In this document: one piece after another, positions 1-10,356 of the stretch
How positions within the stretch are numbered: the stretch's first letter is position 1
How the letters are laid out: every line of letters begins with the position of its first letter
NCBI RefSeq assembly: GCF_947507565.1
Contig: NC_089180.1
Location: 2,046,001-2,110,000 of the forward strand
Reading direction: 5' to 3'
Source of the DNA: Oscarella lobularis
Lineage: Eukaryota; Porifera; Homoscleromorpha; Homosclerophorida; Oscarellidae
Length of the DNA stretch: 64,000 bases
Program-made: the position numbers and the translations under genes
Notes under the pieces: model-generated
What the model saw: the letters and a program-made list of their open reading frames with translations, nothing else
The model's database searches: none
Told to the model about the DNA's origin: nothing

Positions 1-545
1 AAAAGTTTGACGAAGGATTGCAGTTGCGACCAATAGTTTGTTATGAGAGTTAGGCCAATGATGAGACAGAGCACGTGACTCCCTTGTCGAAGCTTGTTCA
101 AAAAGAGCCCCTGTTCTTTTTCCTTAGATGATGGTGATAGATCCACTTCAACGATCTTCAAATTCTGATTCCTCAAAGCAGCCTGCAAACTTGCTCCACG
201 TTTAGCCGATCCGTGATCTCGTACGACAGCTACGTCCCTTAGTCGAGCGTCCATCGAAGCTATAAATAAATAAATAAATAAAATATGAAATGATCAACTT
301 CAATTAATTTCTCTAACCCGAGGAATCAGGAGGCTGCAAAACACTTTGGTGGATCGATGCGGAATTAGGAGGCTTATCCAGATGCTTCTTCATTTCTTCA
401 GCGTTGACTAGGCTTTCGTCGTATGTTTTTATCAAACGATCGTTTGTACGCTCCCCCATGATTACTATGGTATAGAGACATTCGTCGATAAATCGCTTTC
501 ATCTTTTGGAGCACCTACGTTCTGAATTGCTCTCCTAGAGAGTAC
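1..545 (-). CDS. unknown membrane-anchored protein, 3' part, runs off the window edge
   Basis: Not recognised. Two exons are read on the minus strand: one around 310-540 and one from about 260 to the edge, separated by a short AT-rich intron that contains TAAA repeats. The second exon reads RDVAVVRDHGSAKRG, then a charged linker, then a hydrophobic stretch (LCLIIGLTLITNYW), which suggests a C-terminal membrane anchor. The first exon is nearly the same as a second copy at 11.5-11.7 kb (MKAIYRRMSLYHSN), but this copy lacks two bases just after that motif, so its frame is interrupted there. A gene fragment or decayed copy is more likely than an active gene, though the portion beyond the window is unseen. 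Confidence 0.4.
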
Positions 546-575
546 GCTGGCGTGAAAGTTAGTCCTGCTGTTTGC
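188..575. repeat. segment duplicated at 11390-11780
   Basis: The sequence from CTTGCTCCACGTTTAGCC to the GTTTGCGGGTAA region is almost identical to 11390-11780 in the same orientation, including the intron with its TAAA run. Small indels separate the copies. The similarity stops sharply at the 11390 end, where the other copy is joined to a piece of the PINK1-like gene. Confidence 0.9.
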
Positions 576-639
576 GGGTAATCCCCGTAGTGAAGCGCGC
601 GTTAGCGCCTCACTCCGGGGAGAGCCTCTACGTCAGAGC

Positions 640-654
640 GTTACCATAGCAAAC
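640..654 (+). promoter_or_regulatory. X-box-like site (RFX binding)
   Basis: GTTACCATAGCAAAC matches the RFX X-box consensus GTNRCC-N(1-3)-RGYAAC with one mismatch. It ends 12 bases before the start codon of the coiled-coil gene at 667. X-boxes close to the start mark ciliary genes in animals, which fits a CCDC34/CCDC181-type product. Activity is inferred. Confidence 0.5.
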
Positions 655-666
655 AACGTCGAAGCA

Positions 667-1341
667 ATGAATTCGCGATTTGAGACACTCAGCTTGAAAG
701 ACAAACAAGTAGCCTTACTTTCCGAAATCCAGGCACTACTAGGCGGAGCTTCTCCACCTCGTCGCATCGCGCCGAGGCCTCCAGCGACTTCGCCGCGATT
801 TCGACGCCGAAAACTTTCCCTAAAACGTACAACGGTCATCGAAGAGACAACTGAGCGACCTAGAAAGCAGCCGACTGATCATAAATTCACCGAAACGAGC
901 GACGAACGCATTCTAGGTTGGCTGAAAGCGAAGGAGAAGGAAATGAAGCGCGTTCGACGCGAGAAAGCGCGCGAAGAACGCGCCGCGAAGCGACAAGAGA
1001 AACAGACGGTTAAAGCTAAGGAAGAACGACGCGAAACGGCCTCGAAAAAGTACGCAGAGTGGTCAATAAGAAAGATACGTAGAGGGAGAAAGAGCGAGGG
1101 GGCGGGGCCAGAGAAGCGACCAATGAAAGAGCAGCTAAAGGAGAAATTGCTTATAAAAAATGGGTCGCTAGGAAGGAAAAGGAGCGAATTTCACTTAAAA
1201 TTAAACCGGAAGTAGTGAAAAAACGAACCGGAAGATAAATTGGGGGAACGGAGAAAGAAATACGAGGCTTGGGTACAGAGAAAGGAAAGCGAAATGAAGG
1301 ACAAGGCGCGACGTAAAAAATCGAGGATTCATTGCCCTTGA
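667..1341 (+). CDS. coiled-coil protein, CCDC34/CCDC181-like
   Basis: Probable exons 667-1049, 1112-1211 and 1258-1341, with introns of 62 and 46 bp that begin GTACGC and GTAGTG and keep frame. The product has a basic N-terminal half and a long run of Lys/Arg/Glu typical of a coiled coil. Short W-containing motifs recur (WLKAKEKE, YKKWVARKEKE, YEAWVQRKESE), the style of CCDC34 and CCDC181, proteins of cilia and sperm flagella. The start is the first ATG after an X-box-like promoter site. Exon 1 could also read on to a stop at 1215, but that frame loses the repeated W motif. The family name is a resemblance call. Confidence 0.6.
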
Positions 1342-1573
1342 GCTCTTCCTCACATTTGAGTAGATAGTCTTTTAGTCCCAAATCTTCTCTTGCACAAATC
1401 CTCTTACATGAGTCATTCTCTTCCACGAGACATATGAGCATTGTGAGAATGACTTCACGTAGTCCATTGCCTTCTAATCCAACCAAAAAACGAACCAACT
1501 CCTCAACAAATCCTCTCCCAAGTAGAAGTTCTAAATAATTCAATATTCTACGTTGATTAAGATTTCTATTTTT
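1325..1573 (-). pseudogene. HSPBP1/Fes1-like armadillo fragment
   Basis: The minus strand reads RILNYLELLLGRGFVEELV, a hydrophobic ARM helix pair, then EDLGLKDYLLKCEEEL, which resembles the C-terminal ARM repeats of HSPBP1, the Hsp70 nucleotide-exchange factor. A splice acceptor lies at about 1574. No upstream exon with the first ARM repeats is visible, and on the other strand the next exon belongs to a mitochondrial carrier, so only the 3' end of the gene seems present. It overlaps the carrier exon by a few bases on opposite strands. Confidence 0.45.
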
Positions 1574-2109
1574 CTACCCTTGATGCTGACGTCATCTATG
1601 CACATGTTCTTCATCATAAAAATTACTTTCGTAGTCAATTTTTCATTTCCCTTTCGAAAAACGTCAACCAGGAAGTCAATCTAAATATGTCTCTACGCAA
1701 CGTCATTGTTGAAATTTATTCAAAAAATGGCTTACGTGGATTTTATAAAGGTTATTTCATTTCCCTGCTAACGTCTGGTCCAACGAGCGGCATATGGTGG
1801 AGCACCTATTTGACTGTACATGATTATTTATTGCCTAATTTCCCAACTGCCCTAAATGCTTTTTCTAGAATGTGTGCCGGTTTTACGTCAAGCACGCTAA
1901 CAAATCCCCTTGACGTCATACGAACTCTACGAACTCGTTTCCAGGTGATAGGTGGAAAATCAATAGGAAATATAGCGAGACGACTCTACAAGGAAAAGGG
2001 CCTAGCTATGCTCTATAAGGGGCTTACAGCAAGATACATGTCGACGTTGCCAAGCAGCGCTCTCTACATAGCAACGTATGAACTAGTCAAAAATCTCAGT
2101 TTAAAATAA
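1561..2109 (+). CDS. mitochondrial carrier, SLC25A44-like, C-terminal half only
   Basis: One open exon of about 183 codons opens after a stop at 1558 and begins DADVIYAHVL, aligning with the end of the second third of SLC25A44. It continues with GLRGFYKGY and WWSTYL, then NPLDVIRTLRTRFQV, a diverged third carrier signature (PxDxxRTRxQ), and ends YELVKNLSLK. SLC25A44 imports branched-chain amino acids across the mitochondrial inner membrane. Typical carriers have about 300 residues in three repeats; repeat 1 and most of repeat 2 are missing, and upstream lies an unrelated gene on the other strand. A truncated duplicate is likely, unless distant 5' exons exist. Confidence 0.6.
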   Translation, partial: DFYFSTLDADVIYAHVLHHKNYFRSQFFISLSKNVNQEVNLNMSLRNVIVEIYSKNGLRGFYKGYFISLLTSGPTSGIWWSTYLTVHDYLLPNFPTALNAFSRMCAGFTSSTLTNPLDVIRTLRTRFQVIGGKSIGNIARRLYKEKGLAMLYKGLTARYMSTLPSSALYIATYELVKNLSLK

Positions 2110-2392
2110 GTAATTTTGTAATTATTTATATACGTACTGTATGCTCTACGATTTCACTATAATTAAAGAACTCGTTGACCGAGCAGTTTATTTGAGATCT
2201 CGTTCGCTTCTCTATGCTGACTCTACAAGGAACACTAACACGTAAAGTAATAGTAGCAGCTGGAAGAGACTCTACCACGTAAAATCACTACACTTAAATT
2301 ATAAAATAACGGGCGATTCTAGTCAAATATCCTTCGGATTCATGAAATAAGCAATAAATTCGGGCTCTCTTGTCGTCATAAACGCATGACAA

Positions 2393-3111
2393 CTAATACG
2401 GGTATACTTCTGAAGGAGAATAAATAGACCCGTTGGCGTGGAATCCGTTGAATAAGGGCGGCGGTGGCAGTGATCCGCAGACGGCGTTGAGATTGGCTAT
2501 TGGTTGCCACACTCCTCCAGGCGGAGGAATTGCTCCAGGCAACGGTGGCGGCGGCGGCTTCGTTGGATCATTCGCTGAAGCGGAAATTGATGAAAAGTGC
2601 GACGAGAAATTTGGAGCAGGTAGACTGAGAGTAAATCCTAAGCGAAAATCCAATAGATAAATATATGAGTGATGGTATCCTGTGTGGAGATTTTTTCTAG
2701 AGGATACCTTCTGGTAAGAACGAGAGGCCGAGATGATGCAGGGCGTTTTCGGCTGCGAGAGTTTTCGCTTCGTCGGCGTTCGAGCAAAATTCAGTTGATT
2801 GAAACTGCTGACCCAGTCCAGGAATAGAAACCTCGAAAAAAAGAACTCATAAAAAAGTATTAATCGATTTATAATTTATTACTTTTTGAATATAAAACGG
2901 CGTCATTCCCGAGTTGCAGTTAAGTTGAATCAGATGATACTGAGGTGACCCCCAATTGCTTTTAGTACAAATATCCTCCAATACCTATTAGCGAATCCCA
3001 AATAAATTTAAAAAGCTGACGTCAATCTTTACCTCCACAGCATGCTTCTTCATGTAGACGCCAGAAGAAGTCACTGGATTGGCCACCAAAGTCCCAAATG
3101 GAGATGACTGG

Positions 3112-3149
<38 letters not shown>

Positions 3150-4578
3150 AAAAAAAGGCTTTGCCACTGGAAGAGTGGTGGGTGGCAAAGCGTAGCGTTG
3201 ACATGACTGCGGACGCGTGTTGCCACTGCTTGGGATGCGATCGACATAGCTTCCAAGGTGGGTTCTTTCAGTGCTAGAAGCAAACGTGTATATACGTTCA
3301 TAATCCCTATAAATAATTTTACCGTCTGAAAAATGGGCTGACTTGTAATGGACAGATTGAATTGACGGGAGCAACGACTGCTTGTGTGGACGTTGGAGAT
3401 GGAGGCACCATCTCTCCTCCTGATCCCCCTTGATACATGGCCACTCCATCGTAGAACGTTTTGCCGAAATTCTTTGCCAATTGATGCTGTTCCTTGTCCA
3501 CTGGCTTGGCCCACGATATTGCCAGAACGCTTCCGTCAAATTCCTCGCCTAATGACGTCAGGAATATATTTGGATTTAGGTGCACGTGATTATTTACCGT
3601 CCATGGACTCTTTGGCCGCCACGGCGTCCTCGCGCTTCGAATAATGAACGAAGGCGTAATCGCTAATCCTTTTCACTTTCTCCAGCTTGCCGAATTGGAC
3701 GAACTTCTGATGAATCTTCTCTTCGGTGGTCGACATCATGAGATTCCGAACGTAGAGCACTTTGACCTAAAAACGAAAAAGAGGAGGATGGAAACACGAA
3801 AAAGGGCGACGAATTTTTTTCTTTTTACCGTCGCCATGACATCGTCGTCGATCACGTGTTCCGGATCGGCCCAATTGACGGTGATTTTGGTTTCCCAGAC
3901 GACGAGACGCTGACGCATGAGCTTCCGTCGCGCTATCGCCGCGGCGCGATGATTCTCGTACTCGACGAAGGCGAATCCGCGATTCTTCGTCTTATCGTCG
4001 ACGCTCGCGTAGACGATCGCGTCGACGACGCCGTCCGTGAGTCGACGCATCTCGTCGAGTATGTCCGCCTTGGCGACGCTCTTCTTCGGTATGCCGCCGA
4101 TGAAGAGTCGACAGTTGTCGACGGAGAGGGATGCGCCCAGCGATCGACCGCGGCGTATTTCGTAGTTGTCGAGCGCGCGCACGCATTGCTTCGCCTCGTC
4201 GCGCGACGCGAAGACGGCGAAGGCGTAGCCGCGATTGCTCCCAGAGAACTCCATCATTAGACGTAGCTCGTAGAGTCGTCCAATCATCTGGAGCACGGGA
4301 ACGAGTTCGTCTTCGTAGAGATCCCGCGGTATTTTTCCGATGAACACTTCGCAGCCACGTGGCGGAGGTGGCTCGTCTGGCGGCCAGTCGGGCGGCGGAC
4401 CGAAGCGTCGTTGGCCGTTCGTCTGCGAAATCATGCAGCCCGTTTTTTCCATTAGCTCGACGAGCTCGCGTTCGTTCGGCGCGCCGCTGACGCCTTTGGG
4501 AAGAGCATCTCTTTTTCGCCGATAGCGTCGAGCTGGGATGACGCGTTTGGACGGCGACGGCGAGTCCGGTGCTTCCAT
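2393..4578 (-). CDS. RNA-binding protein of the A1CF/RBM46/RBM47 family
   Basis: Seven exons: 3829-4578, 3598-3766, 3323-3548, 3033-3273, 2883-2984, 2708-2831, 2393-2637. All joins keep frame and give 618 aa, close to human A1CF (594) and RBM47 (593). Order: basic N-terminus, the [10 protein letters not shown] motif that precedes RRM1 in this family, RRM1 ([20 protein letters not shown]), RRM2 ([18 protein letters not shown]), RRM3 ([16 protein letters not shown]), a low-complexity linker with a run of prolines coded by a GCC/GGC microsatellite, then a DND1-type double-stranded RNA-binding domain ([31 protein letters not shown]). The tail is Pro-rich. The family acts in RNA editing, splicing and germ-cell mRNA control; which vertebrate paralogue is closest cannot be told by eye. 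Confidence 0.88.
3112..3150. repeat. GGC trinucleotide microsatellite
   Basis: Uninterrupted GGC repeat of about 13 units inside the linker exon of the RBM47/A1CF-like gene, coding a proline run on the minus strand. Confidence 0.95.
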
Positions 4579-5021
4579 ACCGTAATCTGTCCGATATCGT
4601 GCGAGACGTCGACTTATACCAGCTGCCTCGAATCACGGATCAAACGTGAGCGAAAGAAATGAAGAGATAACGGCGAAGAAGACGGAGAAAACGAAGAATT
4701 CCGCTCGACGCTCGAGGAAATTGCTAAGAAAGGAACGCGCGCTAATCTCCATTGCAATTCCGTAATTAGCGCGAAGCTTGAAACGGCCTTTTTCAGCTTA
4801 AGTAACGCTAAAGACCTCTATTTCTCGTGGGAACTTCCCGCCCTCCCCCAATAACATCCGGGATAACGTAAAAGCGCGAAAACGATTAAAAATCCATAAC
4901 GTGCACCCCGACGTTTTTCGATACGTTAGAAATGTCTGATCGATCACGACAACAAACAAATTCTTGTAGCTACTTTCTTACATATAGATTTTGGAGTTGC
5001 AAAAATTCAAGACCGTTCGAA

Positions 5022-5060
5022 CACGGATAATAAAATAGATTTTAGATTTTATTATCCGTG
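5022..5060. repeat. perfect 15-bp inverted repeat
   Basis: CACGGATAATAAAAT at 5022-5036 is the exact reverse complement of 5046-5060, with a 9-base spacer. It lies between two genes. GGTTCGAACC follows directly, but no tRNA fold can be built around it. Confidence 0.8.
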
Positions 5061-5175
5061 GTTCGAACCACGTTTCGTTTCGAATGACCCAGCAATGGAA
5101 AGTCGCCTCGTGGGGCGTCGTCAGAGCTTCGAGACAGATTTCGATAGAAGTGGGCCGTTGCCGTGACACTCCTTC

Positions 5176-5292
5176 ATGGCCTGTCTCATGATGGTGCCGC
5201 ACGACCACGGAGACAACGGGTGCAATGCCACTGAAATGGCTACAGATTCCCAGGGTCATGCTCATGGAGGAGATCACGGTCATTCTCACTAG
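5176..5292 (+). CDS. possible short His-rich reading frame
   Basis: A 38-codon frame that ends GHAHGGDHGHSH and a stop. His/Gly-rich tails of this type occur in copper and zinc handling proteins, but no domain is recognisable, and the frame could be the last exon of something unseen. Reported only because it is compositionally unlike its surroundings. Confidence 0.22.
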   Translation: MACLMMVPHDHGDNGCNATEMATDSQGHAHGGDHGHSH

Positions 5293-5559
5293 ACAGAGAA
5301 AAGAAAGACAGACGCTGTCTTTGGAAGCACTGTTAACTGGATCTTTTTGTTTGCCAAGTCTGTGAGTATTTTTTTCTGCATGTTAGTTTGATTGTGCCCA
5401 GTTCCGTCTCCGTAGCAAATATGGTAAGCTCGTTTGATCACACAATCACTTCCACTATATATACTCACTACTAATACACATTCATGCACACAGAAAAAAG
5501 AAATGAAAACCTTTGACGAACGCACACAGAGTCTAACCTCGATCAGTAGTATCAATATC

Positions 5560-6115
5560 AAATTGCTCTTTGCCCACACCACAATCTCGTCGAAACACCC
5601 CCTACTCCAAATGTGAGCGTTATCCAATTCGTTATTGGCCTTGAGTCGTCGGACGTTGTAACCGCATTAGGAATTGATTCGTTCGTCTTTGGTCATGCAG
5701 CACGAAAAAGGAACGCCGCACGCCTCCGGCGAGGGACTCGAACAGTTGAAATATTCGTTCAAATCCCAGTCGTTCTGATCGCCGCAGCATTCGAAATATT
5801 CCTGAATCGAATCAATGACGTCGTTCGATGGCGTTATTAACGTATTTCTCGACCGCCGACGTGAACTGTTCGATGCGAAAAACGAAGGCGAGCACGGCGG
5901 TGATGATTTCGAGAAGAAAAATGACGCCAATGGACCAGACGAATATTTGGAGGAGAATCTTGTTCTCGCGCAGGGCCCCCAAGCAGCCGCAGAAGCCGAT
6001 GATGAAGATGAGAGCGCCGACGATCAGGAGAAGATCGCTGGATCGGTCGAGAACGTTTTGTTGATGTTTTCCCAACCCTTGTCGAACTGTTTCCCTTGAG
6101 GATGGGCGCCTAAGT
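5560..6115 (-). pseudogene. decayed tetraspanin, TspanC8 type
   Basis: On the minus strand pieces of one tetraspanin follow in order: part of the small loop (KGWENINKTFSTDPAIF), TM2-TM3 ([20 protein letters not shown], then [15 protein letters not shown]), and the large loop with [15 protein letters not shown] and CGYN, as in TSPAN5/14/33, the ADAM10 partners. The pieces lie in three frames: there is a one-base shift near 6050 and another near 5825, and an in-frame TAA sits at about 5671 where the family has a glutamine codon before CGY. TM1 and TM4 are not found. A pseudogene is the simplest reading; an error-prone contig is the alternative. Confidence 0.7.
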
Positions 6116-6211
6116 CCCGGACAAAACTGCAACGTGTCGCATCAGTCTGGGCGTCAGTCCATCCTGACGCGCTTCCACGGCCCATCTCCCCGAGTCGAAA
6201 AGGTGAATATA

Positions 6212-7570
6212 ATGGTAAGCCCTTCGTCGCGGGATTTTTGGGACTGGACTACGGCGATTTCTTTGTTGCGCAGACGACCGCGAGCGAAGGAATCGACGAA
6301 AGCGGATGCGAGACGATCCCGAATCGAATATTCGTCGGCGGCATTGCCTTCAGAGTGAGTGCACGGGAAGATACTGTAGTAGACACTCTAGTAGACGAGG
6401 GGAGATGGAGCGCAGAGTGTCGCGCGCCGTACGTGTTCACCTAGTATCTAACGTCTGACACTGTTTTTGACGTTCGTAGACAACAGAGCTCGAACTGAAG
6501 ATGTACTTCCAGACGTTTGGCGCTGTGCGCGACTCGACGATCATCACCGATCAAAAAGGACTATCGAAAGGGTAAGAAAGCCGACGAAAAAAAGCAAAAA
6601 CGAGCCAAACGATGGAAACATGGACTTTTTGGGGGGAGCCTAGGTACGGTTTCATTACGTTCGAGTGCCAAGAGGACGCCAGTCGCGTGCAAGAGCAGGT
6701 AGAACGTGCGCGTGTTTCGTTACTTTTAGACCCGTCTTTCTCTCGTGAGAAGAAAGGCGGGGCCTCTAACTCTCCTATTATACAGGGTACAGTGTACTTG
6801 AAGGGGAAGAAACTGAACATCGGACCAGCGATTCGTAAACAGGTGAGAAATCTAGACGATTCGACGCGTTGCATTGGCGAATTTCGACTGACGTACCGAT
6901 TTCAGTCGACGACGTCGAGAACACGGAAACGAAGCGTCGACCGATCGTCGGACGACGACAGTTTCGAGTCGCCGCAGCCGAGCGCCGCCTCGTCGCCGCC
7001 GAGCGCTCCAGTCGCTCCAGTCGACCTGTCTCAATTCAGTCACGAGACCGTGACGCCGATGTGTACCTTGTGTTGTACATGTCCCGCGGGGCTCGCTTAC
7101 GCTGCCCCGCCGGCTCCCACGCATTCGCATTGCAGTCACCCGCCGGGATTCGTCCCTGTCGCCTCAACGCCGACGAATGCTTGGTATTATCCGGCACCGA
7201 CTCAACAGTTTTGCCAGGTACTGTACGATTTCGATCGGTATCATAAAGGTCGATAACAGCTCCTCTTGCCTTTCGCAGGCTCCGTTAATGCAGCAATCGT
7301 TAATGCAGCAATCGCAGTGTCGACCTTACGTCGGGCAGGTGCTATCTATTCTAGTTAATTATAGGGCGTGCTACAAAACGCGCGTCTCGATCTTCCCAGA
7401 CGAACAACGCCAGTTCGACGTATTATTATAACGGCGGCGCGCTCCTTTCTCCCGATCAACGTCTCGTTTTTCCGACGCCTATCCGCTCGATGTATGAGGA
7501 TGCCCCGCCTCCCTCCTCAATGACGGCTGGACCGCGTGGCCGAACTCCACCTCCCCAGTCTACGAAATAG
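6212..7570 (+). CDS. boll: Boule/DAZ-family germline RNA-binding protein
   Basis: Eight exons: 6212-6214, 6274-6354, 6480-6571, 6644-6698, 6786-6842, 6906-7217, 7279-7338, 7400-7570. The first coding exon is only the start codon, as in some vertebrate DAZ-family genes. The total is about 276 aa, the same size as vertebrate BOLL. One RRM: RNP2 RIFVGGI, RNP1 KGYGFITF, and the family's diagnostic KKLNIGPAIRKQ at the end of the domain. The rest is Ser/Pro/Gln-rich, with LMQQSLMQQS in place of clear DAZ repeats. Boule controls translation in meiosis and is the ancestral, pan-animal member. Introns are 50-125 bp with clear GT-AG ends. Confidence 0.92.
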
Positions 7571-9530
7571 AAGGAGGAGCGGGGTCTCTGCATGTCTCGC
7601 TGACTGTCTGTGCAACTGTGCATGTCGTCTGTCTCTTTTAGCTTTTATTAAAGTCTCTTTTCACTCACGACCGCTACACCAGCGCGGAAATATTTTCTTA
7701 TGCGGTGCCAGCACCCGTGGGCGGCACCGTGCTTCTACTAATTCTATTAGTCTTCTTCGTCGCTGTCCAGGGTCAAATCAATAACACGCGCTTTGGAGAC
7801 GGGTGGTGTAGAAGGAACGCTGTCTCTCTTCCCAATATTACCTTGATTTCAGAAGGAAGTTTTTTATGTAGATCTGCTTACTTTCCGCGTGGGGTAGTAG
7901 TGACGCAAGAGACCCCAATTCGCGTGTTTTACCTGTCCGCTTCTCCTCGAAAACACTCCATGAACCATCTTGACTAAACTCGATATCCAGCCCGCTTGGA
8001 TTTGACGCCAGAATGTCAAGAAAGTATCTTAATTAAGTCAAGGAATCGCTAACAGAATAAATAAATCATGATCAATATACCCGTCAACAGTCAAGTCATC
8101 AAAAGGCAGAAAATTCTTACAGAGAGGGCAACGCCAAGACGACTTTAAAAGTCAGGAAGATCCGTAGGTATTACGTAAAGCTTACTTTTCGTTCATCTGC
8201 ACCTTTTCGTTCATCTGCACGTAGAGCTGCACGTAGAGCTCCCCGTCAAAGCACTGCAAATGCTTACAATCAGATCCCCTAGATAAAAAAACATGCAGTC
8301 TGTGATGAAAAACTCTCTTTCTTTATCACTGACCTGCACGGCCATTTCATTTTCATTTTTCCCAACTACGGTTATCAGAAAAACCCCCCTCCCCCCGTCA
8401 GTCTAACAATAAATTAATCAAGATGCACGTACCGGGCATAGTAGGGACACCCTCAGACTCATCAGAGCCACTTCGCTCTCAAAGGATTCTTCATTTTATC
8501 CTTGACTACACCGCCATAAGTTCACTTTTTCTCCGTCTTCTTTTTCACTTACTCATTGCTCTTGTGTAATCCGAATTTCGAACTTTTGAACGCAACTTCG
8601 TTGTCAAGTCAGAGCCGGCGACCGCTTTGACAAGGCTGACTTGAAAGGCATACTGTTTTGGCTATAGAAAAAGACTCAACTAAAGGCGACCTTTTGAAGA
8701 TGCGTCGTCTCACTTCATGGTCATTTTTCCAATAAATAATCAAAACGTTCTTCCTTCCTTCTGTCAGTTCACAATTGGACGTTAAGTCAAACGGATAGTA
8801 CGGATTGGCTGAAGAATCCTGGAGTAGGAAACGATAGAATTAATTTAAAAGCACACGCGGCTTCTTCTCACTTTATAGGACAAGTTGAATGGAACGGGAA
8901 GTTCGGTGTCATTCATTAGAATTGATTTGACTCTTGGGATTCTATCGCTTTGCTCGCAGCTTGATTCATATAGGCAAAACCTTCAAAAAATCAAATTCAA
9001 GAAACTTTAATTAAGGTACGTCACTATTCTATTGACCTTAATATTAATTTTGTTTTATATGTCATCACGGCGGACCCTGAGATAACGTCCACACCTCTGA
9101 AAATGTCAAATATGTATTCCACCCCAGCCACTCTCTCTCCACTCACTTTCCAGCCACTATTTGTTCAATCTGATTTCTCGTCAAAGAAAATTCACATCGC
9201 ATCGAGTATCGCGACGTTCCATCACGCAGATACGAGCCCTCTGAGAAAAATAGTCACGTGGGTGATTTTATCAGGTCCTCGTCATCTCTAGTTTCGTCGT
9301 ACGTAAAAGTGACGGGTGAATAATGACGTCACACTGGTGAAGGAAGGACAGCGAACGAAATCGGACGTCGATCGGATCGTAAGACGTCTCGCTCCCTTTC
9401 GCCTTTTTGGTCGGTGACGATGACAACGGCGGCGCGTGGTCGCCTCGAAAACGACGGGACGCGCTGCAATTTCCCACGCGGGCTTCGACTTTGATCTTGA
9501 TCGCTTCGACGAGAGTGGAGCTGTGGGGGC
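7571..9530. other. stretch without a supportable gene
   Basis: AT-rich DNA. A frame at 7705-7977 starts with a signal-like hydrophobic run (LLLILLVFFVAVQG), but it begins at a GTG and has no recognisable domain or clear splice partner. Nothing else coding was found. Confidence 0.5.
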
Positions 9531-9532
9531 GT

Positions 9533-9980
9533 ACAAAATAGATTGATGACAAAATAGATAAATTGATATATACGAGTAAAATATGGGCATAGTCACGTCC
9601 AGTCACGTCACTTTGGATTAGTCAACTTTGCACTCTGCCAAAGTGCGATATTGATCTATTTTGTCAGGGATCTATCTGTAGAAGCCGACAAAATAGATCA
9701 AAGACAAAATAGATCAATGAAAATCATATAAAACTTTCTCTGCTCTGTTAATTGATTCTTACGTAGTCATACTTAGCTACCTCTACTTGTTCACAGGCAT
9801 TAGTTGACAGACGGAGGCACGCAGTAGCCACTTTATCTTAGTGTGACTGTCTGCCTCTGTTTGTCGATATCTATGTGCACGTTCAGTGGTATCAGTTAAT
9901 TGGCATGATCAGACTGATTTTGATTGATCTATTTGTCTTGATCTATTTTGTCAGCTTGTACAGGACAACATAATAGATCG
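9533..9980. repeat. cluster of GACAAAATAGATC motifs in both orientations
   Basis: The core GACAAAATAGATC or its complement occurs about eight times within 450 bp, for example near 9533-9558, 9651-9665, 9687-9719 and 9923-9951, sometimes as direct pairs and sometimes facing each other. The intervening DNA is not repeated. Confidence 0.75.
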
Positions 9981-10094
9981 CGGAATATATTGATCACACT
10001 TTGGAAGGGTGCGAAGTTGAGCCATCCAAAGTGACTACGCCCATCTTGTATATATTGTGGTCTACTATTTTGTCTTATTTCGTACGTCAGACAG

Positions 10095-10285
10095 GAGGAG
10101 TAGGTATGTTGGAAGTAGTTGAAAAGACGATCGATGAGCTCTCGCTTTCGGCCGCTGCGCTTCTGAGACGCCTGTTCGAGAAGTTCTTTGAGTTCGTAGA
10201 CGAGAAGAGTGTCGAGCATCGCCTGAAAACGGAAAAACGCGCTCTTTCTCGCTCCGTTTGCGTTCGATCGAGCGCTAACTCTCAT
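10095..10285 (-). CDS. SAP-domain fragment, PIAS-like
   Basis: The minus strand reads MLDTLLVYELKELLEQASQK then SGRKRELIDRLFNYFQ, a good match to the SAP helix-extended-helix at the N-terminus of PIAS SUMO ligases (LRVSELQVLLGYAGRNKHGR type). SAP binds AT-rich DNA. No exon with the PINIT or MIZ zinc domains is present downstream, where a repeat cluster begins, so this is an isolated 5' piece. A short upstream exon (10220-10285) with ATG may belong to it. Confidence 0.5.
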
Positions 10286-10356
10286 GGTTGTTGATTCAGA
10301 AGCATTCATTGTTTCTGTCAACAATACGGGACACTTTGTCACGTGTCTTCCCAGAC

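Noticed and set aside
3992-4636. long Arg-rich frame on the minus strand
   Set aside because: Out-of-frame shadow of the first exon of the RBM47/A1CF-like gene.
5056-5070. GGTTCGAACC, like a tRNA T-arm
   Set aside because: No acceptor stem, D-arm or anticodon arm can be placed; the word is part of a palindromic context.
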